From positions 124,001 through 188,000 of the forward strand of contig NZ_QUBQ01000006.1 in NCBI RefSeq assembly GCF_003388735.1: a DNA stretch of 64,000 nucleotides, read 5' to 3'. Below are positions 50,025-59,714 of the stretch, in pieces (position 1 is the first letter of the stretch; each line of letters opens with the position of its first letter). This stretch comes from Paenibacillus paeoniae. GTDB taxonomy: Bacteria; Bacillota; Bacilli; Paenibacillales; Paenibacillaceae. Below the pieces are notes generated by a model, which was given only the letters and a program-made list of their open reading frames with translations, searched no databases and had not been told where the DNA came from. Both the position numbers and the translations under genes were made by a program.

Positions 50025-50765
50025 TTAAGGAAATGGACGTGGACGTTCTAGCTCAGATTCATTAATAATCGGAATAAATGTGACGTCCGCTCCGCCGCTC
50101 TTGGAATAGCTTCCGCGCCCCTCAGGCGCTCTCCCGCCTCTGTAGTGTGGCTGATAGCCTACATACATCGTAGATCGCTGCTGTCCGCTGAACATGGAGT
50201 GCATAGCATTCCCTAATGGCTGGGATTGTTTCCTGTCCGATTCCATGAGCTGCAGCCATTCCTCCGGGAACGGTATAGCTCCATAGTTTTTCTCCCCTAT
50301 CGAGATTGGCAGCTCCAGTTGGACGCGCGGCACGTAGAAATACTGTCCGCTATGGAAATAGGCGTTTCGGTTCCGAAGCAAGTAAAAGGTAAGCTTCTCT
50401 ATCTCGTCTTTTGGATCGGCATGATAGACCACTACATGCTTCGCAGGATCCTTACCGTCGAGCTTCCAGATATGCGGCATACCGTTGTTGTCGATCCGGA
50501 TCAGCTTCCACTCCTTCTGCTCCCACTTCCAAAAACTCATACCATGCTCCCCGTACAATGAAATAAACGGTACGAAGATATGCCTGCTGTCAAGCTGTTC
50601 AATAGCAGCCAGTTGCTTCACCTTGATTTCGTTAGACATACGGTCAATTGCATGTATGATAGACTGCTTGTCGGGGAGCGGTCCCGGTGTTCCATCCCAT
50701 TGGCTATACCAGTAAGCAGCAGCTAGCAGCCCTATTGCTATAAAGATGAACGCTTTAATCTTCAC
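50025..50765 (-). CDS. membrane-anchored protein of unknown function
   Basis: 246 residues from a GTG with GGAGGTGA upstream. One N-terminal helix (KAFIFIAIGLLAAAYWYSQW) anchors an extracytoplasmic domain of beta-strand pattern (MSFWKWEQKEWKLIRIDNNG, FYLLRNRNAYFHSGQYFYVPR) with a Gly/Arg-rich C-terminal tail. I do not recognise a family. Its start lies inside the end of the upstream gene (11-base overlap), so the two form a pair. Confidence 0.65.
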   Translation of the reverse strand: MKIKAFIFIAIGLLAAAYWYSQWDGTPGPLPDKQSIIHAIDRMSNEIKVKQLAAIEQLDSRHIFVPFISLYGEHGMSFWKWEQKEWKLIRIDNNGMPHIWKLDGKDPAKHVVVYHADPKDEIEKLTFYLLRNRNAYFHSGQYFYVPRVQLELPISIGEKNYGAIPFPEEWLQLMESDRKQSQPLGNAMHSMFSGQQRSTMYVGYQPHYRGGRAPEGRGSYSKSGGADVTFIPIINESELERPRPFP

Positions 50766-51486
50766 GAATGGTCACCTCCACATCCAAAAGAGGCTCTTCA
50801 CTACGGAAATAATAATGACGCTCCGGCGTTTGAATCAATAATCCTTTTCCATCGTACTCCAGATACAGGGATGCCTCATAACCGCTTCCCCAACGCGACT
50901 TGGCCCCAACTACCGCATAGGGAAACCTTTCATTTCCATAATTAACTCCGTTCTCAACCGCGGATTCATAATACCAATTCAACGTGTCGCGGGACTGCTG
51001 AAATTCAAGAACCCTCATTCCGTCCTGGAATGCATGCTGGTCCCATGTCACATCGCTCGCTGAGGGATGGATACTTACCAATTGAGCTTTACCAGTATCC
51101 GCCACATAGGTGAACGGATCTGACTTATCATAGACGACATGATGCAGCAGGCTTCCCAGCAGCGTCGTCGCCACAAAAATATAACTAGAAAAGAACCCGA
51201 TCCATGCAAACTTGCGGTAAATGCTCCAAGAGCCGTTCCTCAAAAAAAAGTATAACACCCATACACCCAGTGGTAAGATCGACAGCTTGACGGTGGTGGA
51301 CATTATCGTAAAATTGCCGGAAGCCGAAAAGATACCAACTAGAGTAGCAAATAGCATTTTCCAAATGACGGGCTTCTCCTTCATCCCCCTGTATTGGCGA
51401 AGGATCCAATAAAAGACGACACCCCATCCAAGAACGGTAGCTATAATTAATATGACATTCTGAGGGGATCCCAATTGCAATGACAT
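50755..51486 (-). CDS. multi-pass membrane protein of unknown function
   Basis: 243 residues with AAAGGGGG upstream. Four membrane helices occupy the first about 125 residues (NVILIIATVLGWGVVFYWIL, MLFATLVGIFSASGNFTIMS, LSILPLGVWVLYFFL, FAWIGFFSSYIFVATTLL). The last 115 residues form an outside beta-rich domain. It overlaps the next gene and probably works with its product in the envelope. No family assigned. Confidence 0.65.
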   Translation of the reverse strand: MSLQLGSPQNVILIIATVLGWGVVFYWILRQYRGMKEKPVIWKMLFATLVGIFSASGNFTIMSTTVKLSILPLGVWVLYFFLRNGSWSIYRKFAWIGFFSSYIFVATTLLGSLLHHVVYDKSDPFTYVADTGKAQLVSIHPSASDVTWDQHAFQDGMRVLEFQQSRDTLNWYYESAVENGVNYGNERFPYAVVGAKSRWGSGYEASLYLEYDGKGLLIQTPERHYYFRSEEPLLDVEVTIRED

Positions 51487-51649
51487 AGAACTGCCATGCC
51501 CCCTTTCTCGAAACTTGTTTGTCTAAAATCCCATGCTGCAACTATCCATCGTCCATTCAGTTAATGGACCCCTTTCACTCTAACATACCTTTTTTGGGAA
51601 TGTAACCCTCATATTCCATTCTCATTGACCGTCCTGTCCGATGTGGGAT

Positions 51650-51677
51650 AAAAAAAAGCAAACCTTATAGGCTTGCT
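51650..51677 (-). terminator. terminator of the MFS gene
   Basis: AGCAAACCT pairs with AGGCTTGCT with one mismatch, and eight T follow on the minus strand. It lies 50 bases after the MFS stop codon. Confidence 0.75.
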
Positions 51678-51726
51678 CATTCATTATGATATTCGCTTTA
51701 TAACATAAACTCCCGAACAATTCTCG

Positions 51727-52944
51727 TTACGTACTGGCATTCATATCTCGCCTCATCGTTCGATTCTCGCCTAGCCTATAGAACCAGATGGATACAATTG
51801 AGACGACCGCAACAGCAATAAACAAGGTTTGCCCGCCATAGCCTTGCAGCAGCATGCCGCCTACCCATGGACCCAGGAAATGGCCCAGATTGGTGAACGT
51901 CTGCGCGCCGAAGTAAGTACCGCGCATCTGATCCGGCGCCAGCCGGTCAATAATGATCGCGCCGGCCGGGAACGTCAATATTTCCCCCCAGGTGAAGACG
52001 ATCATCGATACAATGAGCATCCACCAGCTGTCGCTAAAGGCAAACCCGATATGACCGATCGCATAGCTGATGCTGCCTACCGTAATGGCAGTCATAGGCG
52101 ACCTCTTCTCCGCCCACTTCGAGAATGGAAGCTGGAATACAATCACGACAATCGCGTTGATCGACATCATCCACGCGAACAGGGCAACGCCACTCGCAAA
52201 TTGCCCATTCACAAATTGAGACAAAGTAGACGTCATCTGTGAGTAAGAGATGGCGCTAATGATTCCCCCCATAATGAAGTACCGGAAAGCTGCGTCCTTC
52301 CGAATGACGCCCCATGATTGAGCCATCGTAACCGGTTCCTTCTTCTCGCCCTCAATGCGGCGAATGCCGAACTTGTTCAGCAGCACATGCAGAAGAATGC
52401 CGTAGCATATATAGATGCATCCGGTAATGATCCACGGCAAGCGGCCGTTCATCGCAGCGAACAACGTTCCCAGCAATGGACCGACCGATACGCCAATATT
52501 AATGGCCATATAGCGAAGGGAGAATACATTGTACCGCTTCTCCTTCTCCGTCATATCTGCCATTAACGCCTGAGATACGGGCTCATAGAAGGAACGGCAC
52601 AGTCCGTTAACGGCATTAAGCAGAGCGAATATCATCGGGATGCCCGTAAAGGCAAAGCCCAAAAAGACAAAGCCCCACATATAGATGGCCGCAAGCATAA
52701 TAATTCTGCGGCCGAACCGGTCGGATAGATATCCGCCAAAAAATCCGCCCAGCATGCCCGCAAGCGAGCCAATGCCAATCGTAACACCGATCATAGTCGG
52801 ACTCATATCGGTCGCGGCCTGTAAGTAGATCGCGAGGAATGGCAAGCTCATGGAGCTGGCTATTCTGGCGAAGATGGTGCCGGCCAGCAGCACCTGAACA
52901 ATAGGATGGTATTGGGTAACCGTCCCGAAGAAACGACGAAACAT
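51727..52944 (-). CDS. MFS transporter (drug/proton antiporter type)
   Basis: 405 residues from the ATG at 52944 (AAGAAGGG upstream). Twelve membrane helices can be counted. The MFS signature between helices 2 and 3 is GGYLSDRFGRR, and a motif-C-like Gly/Pro-rich segment (INIGVSVGPLLGTLF) in helix 5 is characteristic of exporters. The substrate is unknown; relatives such as YttB-type proteins export drugs or metabolites. It is a single-gene unit. Confidence 0.9.
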   Translation of the reverse strand: MFRRFFGTVTQYHPIVQVLLAGTIFARIASSMSLPFLAIYLQAATDMSPTMIGVTIGIGSLAGMLGGFFGGYLSDRFGRRIIMLAAIYMWGFVFLGFAFTGIPMIFALLNAVNGLCRSFYEPVSQALMADMTEKEKRYNVFSLRYMAINIGVSVGPLLGTLFAAMNGRLPWIITGCIYICYGILLHVLLNKFGIRRIEGEKKEPVTMAQSWGVIRKDAAFRYFIMGGIISAISYSQMTSTLSQFVNGQFASGVALFAWMMSINAIVVIVFQLPFSKWAEKRSPMTAITVGSISYAIGHIGFAFSDSWWMLIVSMIVFTWGEILTFPAGAIIIDRLAPDQMRGTYFGAQTFTNLGHFLGPWVGGMLLQGYGGQTLFIAVAVVSIVSIWFYRLGENRTMRRDMNAST

Positions 52945-53430
52945 CGAATCCCTTCTTTCTCTTGCTGCAACGATACAATCCATGGAATGCGATGTTTTAA
53001 GTTACCGCCGCCTGCGCAGGCTATCGGTTCAGCAAATGTTTGTATAGTTAAATGACACTTTGATGCAAACCTTCGCGATAAAGTGTCAGGCTTAGAAATT
53101 GCTCCGGCGAATCCACCCTAATGCCTGTAGCGGTCGTATACAGATAATGCTCCATACGTACCCGCTCCCAACGTCTTTAATGGTATATAAAAAGAACCTT
53201 TTCGTTAAAAAGGTTCCCTCTACTTGGCTAAAGCTATATTGCATCCCGCACTATAAAGTGTCGATTCTGTGAAAGGTATGCCCATTATACCTGACGCCGT
53301 GCAAACGGACAATCCCTTTTTCCAGATCGTTAAGAACAATCCTGTCAACATGAAAAAGCCGCCTCCCGTAGATTGCTCTACAGAGAGGCGGCCGTTCGCT
53401 TACCCCGCTATGTGTAATCGAATAAAAGTA
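52945..53430. other. intergenic region with inverted repeats and minus-strand terminators
   Basis: From the MFS start to the next gene, I find an inverted repeat TGACACTTT (53053-53061)/AAAGTGTCA (53080-53088), a third related ATAAAGTGTC at 53253-53262, a minus-strand terminator at 53189-53216 (GAACCTTTT/AAAAGGTTC and T-run) and another at 53353-53392. A 35-codon minus-strand frame at 53048-53155 (start MEHYLYTTATG) lies after the first terminator. It may be a remnant or small gene but is not supported by homology that I recognise. Confidence 0.5.
53353..53392 (-). terminator. terminator of the sugar-binding lipoprotein gene
   Basis: Eight-base arms GCCGCCTC and GAGGCGGC, followed on the minus strand by five T, 39 bases after the stop codon. 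Confidence 0.8.
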
Positions 53431-55059
53431 TTATTCCCCAGCAATAAGCTTTTTGTTATTTTGCCACGCCTCTGTACGCCATTCAAGAAGCTTGTCGTAG
53501 CCTGCGGACTGAGCGTTTTGCTCCGCTTTGTCTAGAATGCTGAGCACCTCTTCGTCACTCTTCGCCATAACGCTTTGCGCATAAGCCTGTGTGAAGATAT
53601 CGTCCACGCGTTGCTTCACCAAGCCCAGATCGCTGTTCGGCTCCGGATCGAGATTAATGTATTCCGTAACGTCAGCTTGAGTCGGCCAAGTCACTTCATT
53701 CTGATAGCGAGCTGCCCAGTTCTGCTCTTCAGGCGGCAGCTTGCTTTCGTACTTCATTTTAGCCGGATCGATGTAGCCTGTGTTGCCGTTCCACATAATG
53801 CGGTCATGCGCTTGCTGAAGATCCAGCACTTCCTTGGCATCGTATTCATCCGTATAGATCGGATGGCCGTCCTCATCAAATCCCTTCCAGTTCTTTCCTT
53901 CCGGACCGAAGAAGAGAAGCGCCTGTCCTTCAGGACCAGTATACCAGTCAAGGAATGCGAAGATCTTCTCAGGGTCCTTCGCAGTTTTCGTGATAACGCT
54001 TACGTTCCAGCCAAGCGCTGAGTAGGTACCCGGGTAAATTTTGTTCTTGTCCAGTCCCGCCTTATGAATCGGCCAGATCATGAAATAACCGGCTTCCGGA
54101 TCGTTCTTCGACAGCTCCTGATGGGCATCCATCGCAATCGGGTTGGAGCCCGCATAGACCGCTACACGGCCCTGCATTACTTTCTCTTCGATCTGATCCA
54201 GCGTCTGAGTGAACGCGTCTTGAGAAATCAGCTTCTCCCTATACAGCTTGGAGATGTATTGCTGAGCTTCACGGAAAGTCGGGTCTGTGAATAGGGATGT
54301 CAGCTTATCGCCTTGCGGTACAGCACGAATACCCAAAAACTCATAGAGAGCGTTTTCAGCAAATCCCGTATAAAGCACGCCGAGACCTTGCAAATCTTTT
54401 GCCAGATGCGGCTCTAACGGAATGATGCTGTCCCCGTATTTCGCCTTTACCTTCACAAGATAATCGTACAAGTCGTCAGTCGTCTCAAGCTTGGGCGATC
54501 CCAGCTCGCCGTAGACTTTTTTGTTAATAACATAACCTGCATTGCCGTTCGGACGGTTGGTATACCAGTTCGGGAACTGATACAGCTTGCCGTCGGAGGA
54601 GCGAAGCAAGTTCATGTTATCGCCCATCCAGGTTTTCAAGTTCGGGTATTTGTCCAAATAATCATCGAATGGAACGAGCATGCCTGCTTCACGCAGTCTC
54701 TCTACCTCTGCACCACGGTCCATCCACATCACATTCGGCAATGAGTTCGAAGCAATCATCGTGCTCAGCTTCTGGTCGGCGTTGCCGCTTGCCGCAATCG
54801 GAACAATGTTGACCCCTTTGTTCTCTTTAATCCATCTTCCTGCTACTGTGCTGTCCCATGCCGGTACATCATACCAGTCATAGTGCCCGTACATCGTGAA
54901 CTCAAACGGCGCTGAACCCAGCTCCCAATCCGCTGTCGAAGCGGATGGGCTTGAAGCAGGCTCCGAGTTCGTCTTCTTCGAACTGCAGCCTGCTAGAATA
55001 GTTCCGCATACGAGCATCGCGGACACAATAAGCATCGTTGTTTTTCTGGCTTTCGTCAT
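53431..55059 (-). CDS. extracellular sugar-binding lipoprotein (LplA type)
   Basis: 542 residues from the ATG at 55059 (AAAGGGG upstream). The lipobox is LAGC at Cys25 and a Ser-rich linker follows. The mature part has the large binding-protein fold (FEFTMYGHYDWYDVPAW, LRSSDGKLYQFPNWY, SVITKTAKDPEKIFAFLDWYTGPEGQ), like LplA/YtcQ proteins that deliver complex oligosaccharides to LplBC permeases. No permease is encoded nearby, so it is an orphan that would use permeases elsewhere. It probably belongs to the ROK-GH9-SIS operon, 163 bases downstream of the SIS gene. Confidence 0.88.
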   Translation of the reverse strand: MTKARKTTMLIVSAMLVCGTILAGCSSKKTNSEPASSPSASTADWELGSAPFEFTMYGHYDWYDVPAWDSTVAGRWIKENKGVNIVPIAASGNADQKLSTMIASNSLPNVMWMDRGAEVERLREAGMLVPFDDYLDKYPNLKTWMGDNMNLLRSSDGKLYQFPNWYTNRPNGNAGYVINKKVYGELGSPKLETTDDLYDYLVKVKAKYGDSIIPLEPHLAKDLQGLGVLYTGFAENALYEFLGIRAVPQGDKLTSLFTDPTFREAQQYISKLYREKLISQDAFTQTLDQIEEKVMQGRVAVYAGSNPIAMDAHQELSKNDPEAGYFMIWPIHKAGLDKNKIYPGTYSALGWNVSVITKTAKDPEKIFAFLDWYTGPEGQALLFFGPEGKNWKGFDEDGHPIYTDEYDAKEVLDLQQAHDRIMWNGNTGYIDPAKMKYESKLPPEEQNWAARYQNEVTWPTQADVTEYINLDPEPNSDLGLVKQRVDDIFTQAYAQSVMAKSDEEVLSILDKAEQNAQSAGYDKLLEWRTEAWQNNKKLIAGE

Positions 55060-55222
55060 GCTTGTATTACCCCTTTCCATGTCATGTTATATGTCCAAAG
55101 CGAAGGTCGCCTTAAACCGATGGGATATTACTCGTTAAGCAAAATCGATCAGCACGATATTTACGATGTGTGATGTGCCCGGATGTTGATGTGCCAACCT
55201 TCTAACCCTTGCTCGCCCCAGC

Positions 55223-56305
55223 CTAAGCGTAATTGCCCGGCTGCGTCTTGCTCTTCATAGCCACTCCAAAGTCGGTATAAATACGGTTCGTCAGATCAAT
55301 GCCTCTTGCTCCCGCTATATGATGGGCCAGAATCTGAAAAGGTATAATAAGCGCAAAAGGCGCGGCATATTCATCTATGGCAAGATCCAGTCCCAGCACT
55401 TGCGGCTGTGATGAGCTGCCCGTTGTGACCGTGTAAACGTACTTGGAGATACGTTCTTCGTAACTGCGCAAACGCTCCAGGCGATCCTTGACCGCGCTCT
55501 CCGTCTCAATGAAGAAGAAACGATGCTCCGGATTGACCTCCAAATAAGGACCATGCATGAACGCTTCCAGCTCTACGCCTTGCGAAGGTACTCTGACTGT
55601 CTCGACAAACTTGGTCTCAAACTCCTTGATCGTCCCCACGGCAGGCCCATAGCCGATAGCCGTGAATCGCGGCGCGCTGGCAAGCTCCTCGCGGAACGTC
55701 TCGAAGAACGCTTCCGTGCGGGCAATCGTTGTCGGAATCGCTTCAGCCGCGCGCTTCAGCGCATCGAGCTGCATCTGAACCTCAACAGCGCTTAAGCTGC
55801 CATTCAGCTCCGCGGTACGCAGAGCTGCGAGCATCAAAGTAAGAACGGTAGCCAGGAAGCCCTTCGTCACATAGCCGACCCGCTCCTCACCGCAGCCGAT
55901 ATCGATGGTCAGATCGGCTGCTTCGCTAATGGCGCTGGCTATGTCGGCGCTCATCGCAATGACAGGCAGCCCCGCCTCCCGGCGGACGCGCTCCAGCGCA
56001 CCGATTGTGGATGTGCTGTGTCCGCTCTGAGAGATACCGATAGCCAGATCCGTGTAAGGACTCAGCTTATCGTAATAGGTGAATGGAAATGGCTCCTTGA
56101 GCTCCACCCGTACGCCTGCCCAGCGCTCAATGGCATACTTGGCGCTAAGGGCGGCATTATAGCTGGAGCCGGTTGCTACGAGCAGCCAATCCTGCTTGCC
56201 CGAGGCAAGCTCGGCGAACTTCTGAACATTGTCCGGATAGGCGGCCAGTATTCGCTCCGCCATATCCTTCTCTTCATTGACATACGTCATCATCGTTGGT
56301 TTCAT
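55223..56305 (-). CDS. SIS-domain sugar isomerase/deaminase-like protein
   Basis: 360 residues with GGAGGTG upstream, three bases after the GH9 stop. It contains two SIS domains, as in the isomerase half of GlmS: LLVATGSSYNAALSAKYAIER (about 40-60), AIGISQSGHSTSTIGALERVR (about 88-108), GYVTKGFLATVLT, and ELEAFMHGPYLEVNP (about 246). Proteins of this type isomerise or deaminate amino-sugar phosphates. No glutaminase domain is present, so it is catabolic rather than GlmS. It fits the GH9 and ROK enzymes next to it. Confidence 0.88.
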   Translation of the reverse strand: MKPTMMTYVNEEKDMAERILAAYPDNVQKFAELASGKQDWLLVATGSSYNAALSAKYAIERWAGVRVELKEPFPFTYYDKLSPYTDLAIGISQSGHSTSTIGALERVRREAGLPVIAMSADIASAISEAADLTIDIGCGEERVGYVTKGFLATVLTLMLAALRTAELNGSLSAVEVQMQLDALKRAAEAIPTTIARTEAFFETFREELASAPRFTAIGYGPAVGTIKEFETKFVETVRVPSQGVELEAFMHGPYLEVNPEHRFFFIETESAVKDRLERLRSYEERISKYVYTVTTGSSSQPQVLGLDLAIDEYAAPFALIIPFQILAHHIAGARGIDLTNRIYTDFGVAMKSKTQPGNYA

Positions 56306-56308
56306 CGG

Positions 56309-58699
56309 TTACACCTCCGCTGCGTACAGATCGGCTACGATAGACATCCATTTCCCCGCAACGCCGGTCCATACTTCTTTATAAGTTGCATTATTGAATT
56401 GCGGCCAATACGGCTCATCCTCATTACCGAATGTCTGAACGCCGACCGGCAGTTCGCCCGTCATCTCGCCGCACAGTACCGAATATTGCTGCGCATAACG
56501 GTAGCCTTCACCGTGCATCATGGATTGACCGAACGGATTTTGCCCTACGATCCACCGCAGCTGACCCTCTGCAATATCCAGCAGCGCTTTGTCCTTCAAG
56601 TGAAGACCCGCTATGGAAGCCGCCTTCCCTTGCGACAACATAATCGCATTGTTGCCTCTGAACGAGAACCAAACCGGGAATCTGCGCAAGTAATACGAAT
56701 CGTTCAGCTTCACCCCTGCTTTAAGCTGGTCGCCATAATCCACTTTCGCTTGATGATCGATAAGCAGATGCTGATAGTTGAAGCTCTTGTCATCCTGATG
56801 CTCGTTCACATGGTAGACACCGCTTGCAAGCATCGGGTATGGCAGCGTGTACTCTGCCATTCGCTTCACGTATTCACCATAAGCCTCTATCGACTCCAGC
56901 CAATCCGACGCTTCAGGATGATCGCCTTGTGTTTCGTGAATGGCCGAGAGGGCCATCAAATACAAGTGCTCGCGAGCCTGATGGTTGAAGTGCTGCACAA
57001 CCTCTTTCCCCGGGTTGCGATAGAAGAAGCCTCTCAGCTTGGAACCGTTGTCCAGCTGGATACCCTCAAGCTCCTGGGATCTTCTGACGAAAGCAATAAA
57101 TTCGGCAGCCTTCTCCGCATAGAAGCTATCCTTCGTCGCCTTGTACAGCATCGATGCAGCCCATGATGCCGTAGCCATATACAGGCTCTCCGACGATTGA
57201 TACGTGTGTTCCCAGAAGATCGGCTTTTGGTTAAAGCCATGCTTCTTATATTCATCCAGCGCATATTGGAAATCTTCTTTGGCCATCTCCAGCAGTCGAT
57301 TCGATAGCGCAGGTTGATGGTTTATCCGGCTATGAATGTAGGCTTCAATGCCTGAGCAGTAGAAGTTCTCATAAGCCTGGTTATGAACGCGTGCTTCCGC
57401 ATCATCCATATTGCCGATTCTGCCGTCCGTCCATCTTGTGATGCCTGCGCTTGTAGCGCGGTAGCCGTCGCCGAAACGGGTCTTCAGTATAAAATCAAGT
57501 CCCCACTCGCCTTCCTCCAGCAAGCGAAGATACAAATCCTCGTCAAATGGCTTCACCTGGTCAGCCATCTCGAATAGCGAATGTGTCACTTCCGCCGTCT
57601 GAATGAGCTGCTGCGAGACGTCGCCCGCATCATGCCAGCCGCCATTGAACGACAACAAGGTGTCCTTATGCTTCGCCACGATATCCGCATGGCAGCTGCC
57701 GTGAATACCCGGAACGGGATAACCGCAGCGTTCACAGAAGATAAAGTTCAACGATTTCCAGATGGAAGCATGCCATACACCGGATGCAACCCCAATAGAG
57801 AAGCTCTCTGTGACTTTGCCGCCCGCACTCAGTTTATAACGACCGCTCTGCTTGAATTCAGAGAAGTCCATGACCTGGAACGTTCCCCAATCGGTCTCCA
57901 GCTTACCCAGCGCACCTGTGAAAACGGCGGCTCCGCCAGTTTCATTAATCAATTGAAAGCGCTCTCCCGTAAGGCCGACAGCAAAGGCCGTCTTATGCCC
58001 ATCGATCGAATAACCGCTATGGGAATATACGATCTCTCCTTGCTTCGGCACCCAGCCCTTGGACACATGATGTCCTTCTACTTTCTCCAGTGTAATATCC
58101 TTCAGCTCCAGCTCGATCGCCTCGCCGGTTGCCCGCTCCTTGCCGTTCAAGTAATAACCGATAGTTAACTCCGTAATCACATCTCTCGGCAGCTCTTGAA
58201 TATCTAGATGAACCGTGTTCCAATCGTGGTTATCCATGTTGACGCCATGGACGCCTTCCCGATGGTAGAGATCTGGAATGGGGATAGCGCCTTCATTTTT
58301 GAACTTGATCATAATATAGGTATTCGGAACGCCATGGAATTGAGGGCGTAGGTTAAGGGTAATTCGATTGAACGACTCCCAGTTCACTCTATCCAGCTTC
58401 AAGGTCATCCACGCGCTGCCGAAGTTCGTATAGTCTCCGTCAGCAGGTGCTCCCTCCGGCCAATGCGGCATGATGGAAGGAGACACAAGCTTGATCCATT
58501 GATCTGAAGGTTGAAGCGACCCTACACCATGGTGAACCCATTGATGATCCCCACCGGTACTGGCGTCGAACAAGGTCTCCCGGGAGAGAACAACTTGCTC
58601 CTCCTGTTCCTTCTCCAGTGACCGTTCCCGATAAATCGGCAGCGGGCGGTGAAGATAACCCGACTGCTTAATATCCTGCTTGAAACTGTCATTCATCAT
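56309..58699 (-). CDS. intracellular glycoside hydrolase family 9 enzyme
   Basis: 796 residues, no signal peptide. An N-terminal beta-sandwich region (about 1-210; WMTLKLDRVNWESFNRITLN, LRPQFHGVPNTYIMIKFKN) precedes a CelD-N-like Ig domain (about 215-305) and the GH9 alpha/alpha barrel (about 310-790). Catalytic marks are GGWHDAGD (Asp nucleophile activator pair), the His in IVGQNPFGQSMMHGEG and the acidic C-terminal region. Cytosolic GH9 enzymes with this layout act on di- and oligosaccharides, some being exo-glucosaminidases. With SIS and ROK genes alongside, an amino-sugar disaccharide is a plausible substrate. Confidence 0.85.
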   Translation of the reverse strand: MMNDSFKQDIKQSGYLHRPLPIYRERSLEKEQEEQVVLSRETLFDASTGGDHQWVHHGVGSLQPSDQWIKLVSPSIMPHWPEGAPADGDYTNFGSAWMTLKLDRVNWESFNRITLNLRPQFHGVPNTYIMIKFKNEGAIPIPDLYHREGVHGVNMDNHDWNTVHLDIQELPRDVITELTIGYYLNGKERATGEAIELELKDITLEKVEGHHVSKGWVPKQGEIVYSHSGYSIDGHKTAFAVGLTGERFQLINETGGAAVFTGALGKLETDWGTFQVMDFSEFKQSGRYKLSAGGKVTESFSIGVASGVWHASIWKSLNFIFCERCGYPVPGIHGSCHADIVAKHKDTLLSFNGGWHDAGDVSQQLIQTAEVTHSLFEMADQVKPFDEDLYLRLLEEGEWGLDFILKTRFGDGYRATSAGITRWTDGRIGNMDDAEARVHNQAYENFYCSGIEAYIHSRINHQPALSNRLLEMAKEDFQYALDEYKKHGFNQKPIFWEHTYQSSESLYMATASWAASMLYKATKDSFYAEKAAEFIAFVRRSQELEGIQLDNGSKLRGFFYRNPGKEVVQHFNHQAREHLYLMALSAIHETQGDHPEASDWLESIEAYGEYVKRMAEYTLPYPMLASGVYHVNEHQDDKSFNYQHLLIDHQAKVDYGDQLKAGVKLNDSYYLRRFPVWFSFRGNNAIMLSQGKAASIAGLHLKDKALLDIAEGQLRWIVGQNPFGQSMMHGEGYRYAQQYSVLCGEMTGELPVGVQTFGNEDEPYWPQFNNATYKEVWTGVAGKWMSIVADLYAAEV

Positions 58700-59678
58700 G
58701 AGACAACACTCCTCTTCTCAAAGTCCATGCTTCCAAACCAACCATGGCTGCTCCTACAAGTCCCGCTTCCGGAGTCGATTGTTTCGTACGTGCAATTCCG
58801 TTCGTTACGAAGCGCATCGTCTTCGGATTCAAATGCTGCTCTACCAACTCTGTGAAATAAGCATTGCCGCCAACGCCCCCGCCGAGCACAATCGTATCCG
58901 GATCAGAGACCCGTACCATATTCATGATCGCGGCGGCCAGCGCTCTTGAACCTTCCTCGGTGACTCGCTGCGCCAGCGGATCGCCCTCAGCGGCATGCTT
59001 GAAGATCGATTGGGCCGATACTCTTTGGCCGTCTTCTATGGCAATGGCGGTATCGGGATACTCGCCCTTCAAGCTAATGACACGCTCATGCAAGCCAAGT
59101 CCTGATGCCAGCCGTTCCACACAGCCTCTTCTGCCGCATGCGCAGATCGCATCGCTATTCATGTCTACGACCATGTGACCGATCTCTCCGGCGTTGAAGT
59201 GTGAGCCTTCAATAATCGCACCGTTGACGACGAAGCCTGCAGCAATCCCTGTTCCGACGTTCAAATAAATGAAATCCTTCGACTCAGTGCCCCATCCGTG
59301 CTTGAGCTCTGCAAGCGTCGCGCATGAGACATCGTTGTCAATTCCGCATGGCAAGCCAAATCGTTGCTCGATGATCCGGGCTACATCCGTCGGATTTGTT
59401 TTGCCTGGTTCAATCTCCATCCACACGCCGTTCGCTCTATCCACTCTACCCACTACACCAATTCCGATTGCCACCAGCTCGCGTGCCTTTCTTGACACTG
59501 TATCTATATAATGCTGAATGGCTTTCCCTATATTCTCCATGGCAGCTGCTTGCGTCGCCGTATCGGTTGGATACGACTGCGTATGCAGCACCTTGCCGTC
59601 CAATGAAACTTCTCCGAGCAAAATCGATGTACCGCCCAAATCGACTGCGAGAATGGATTGCTGAATTTGCTGTTCCAC
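58689..59678 (-). CDS. ROK-family sugar kinase
   Basis: 329 residues from the GTG at 59678, correctly spaced after GGGAGG; a possible ATG five codons upstream would overlap that site. The ATP motif is AVDLGGTSI (about 11-19), the sugar-binding motif GIDNDVSCATLAE (about 115-127) and the zinc motif CACGRRGCVE, which marks glucokinase or N-acetylglucosamine/N-acetylmannosamine kinase types. It overlaps the GH9 start by 11 bases, as first gene of the operon. It would phosphorylate the sugar released by the GH9 enzyme. Confidence 0.9.
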   Translation of the reverse strand: MEQQIQQSILAVDLGGTSILLGEVSLDGKVLHTQSYPTDTATQAAAMENIGKAIQHYIDTVSRKARELVAIGIGVVGRVDRANGVWMEIEPGKTNPTDVARIIEQRFGLPCGIDNDVSCATLAELKHGWGTESKDFIYLNVGTGIAAGFVVNGAIIEGSHFNAGEIGHMVVDMNSDAICACGRRGCVERLASGLGLHERVISLKGEYPDTAIAIEDGQRVSAQSIFKHAAEGDPLAQRVTEEGSRALAAAIMNMVRVSDPDTIVLGGGVGGNAYFTELVEQHLNPKTMRFVTNGIARTKQSTPEAGLVGAAMVGLEAWTLRRGVLSHDE

Positions 59679-59696
59679 AGCTGCACCTCCCATCCA

Positions 59697-59714
59697 TTTG
59701 GTATCGTTACCAAA
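59697..59714. promoter_or_regulatory. LacI-type operator 1
   Basis: TTTGGTATCGTTACCAAA is an 18-base near-perfect palindrome. It sits 19 bases upstream of the ROK GTG start, downstream of the expected promoter. Its inverse recurs at 59840-59857. Confidence 0.75.

Noticed and set aside
53048..53155. A 35-codon minus-strand frame beginning MEHYLYTTATG
   Set aside because: It overlaps an inverted repeat, has only a weak GGGAGCGGG leader and no recognised relative; kept as a note within the intergenic entry and not called as a gene.
56018..57166. A 382-codon open frame on the plus strand
   Set aside because: Antisense to the SIS and GH9 genes, His/Arg/Leu-rich composition typical of shadow frames, no ribosome site.
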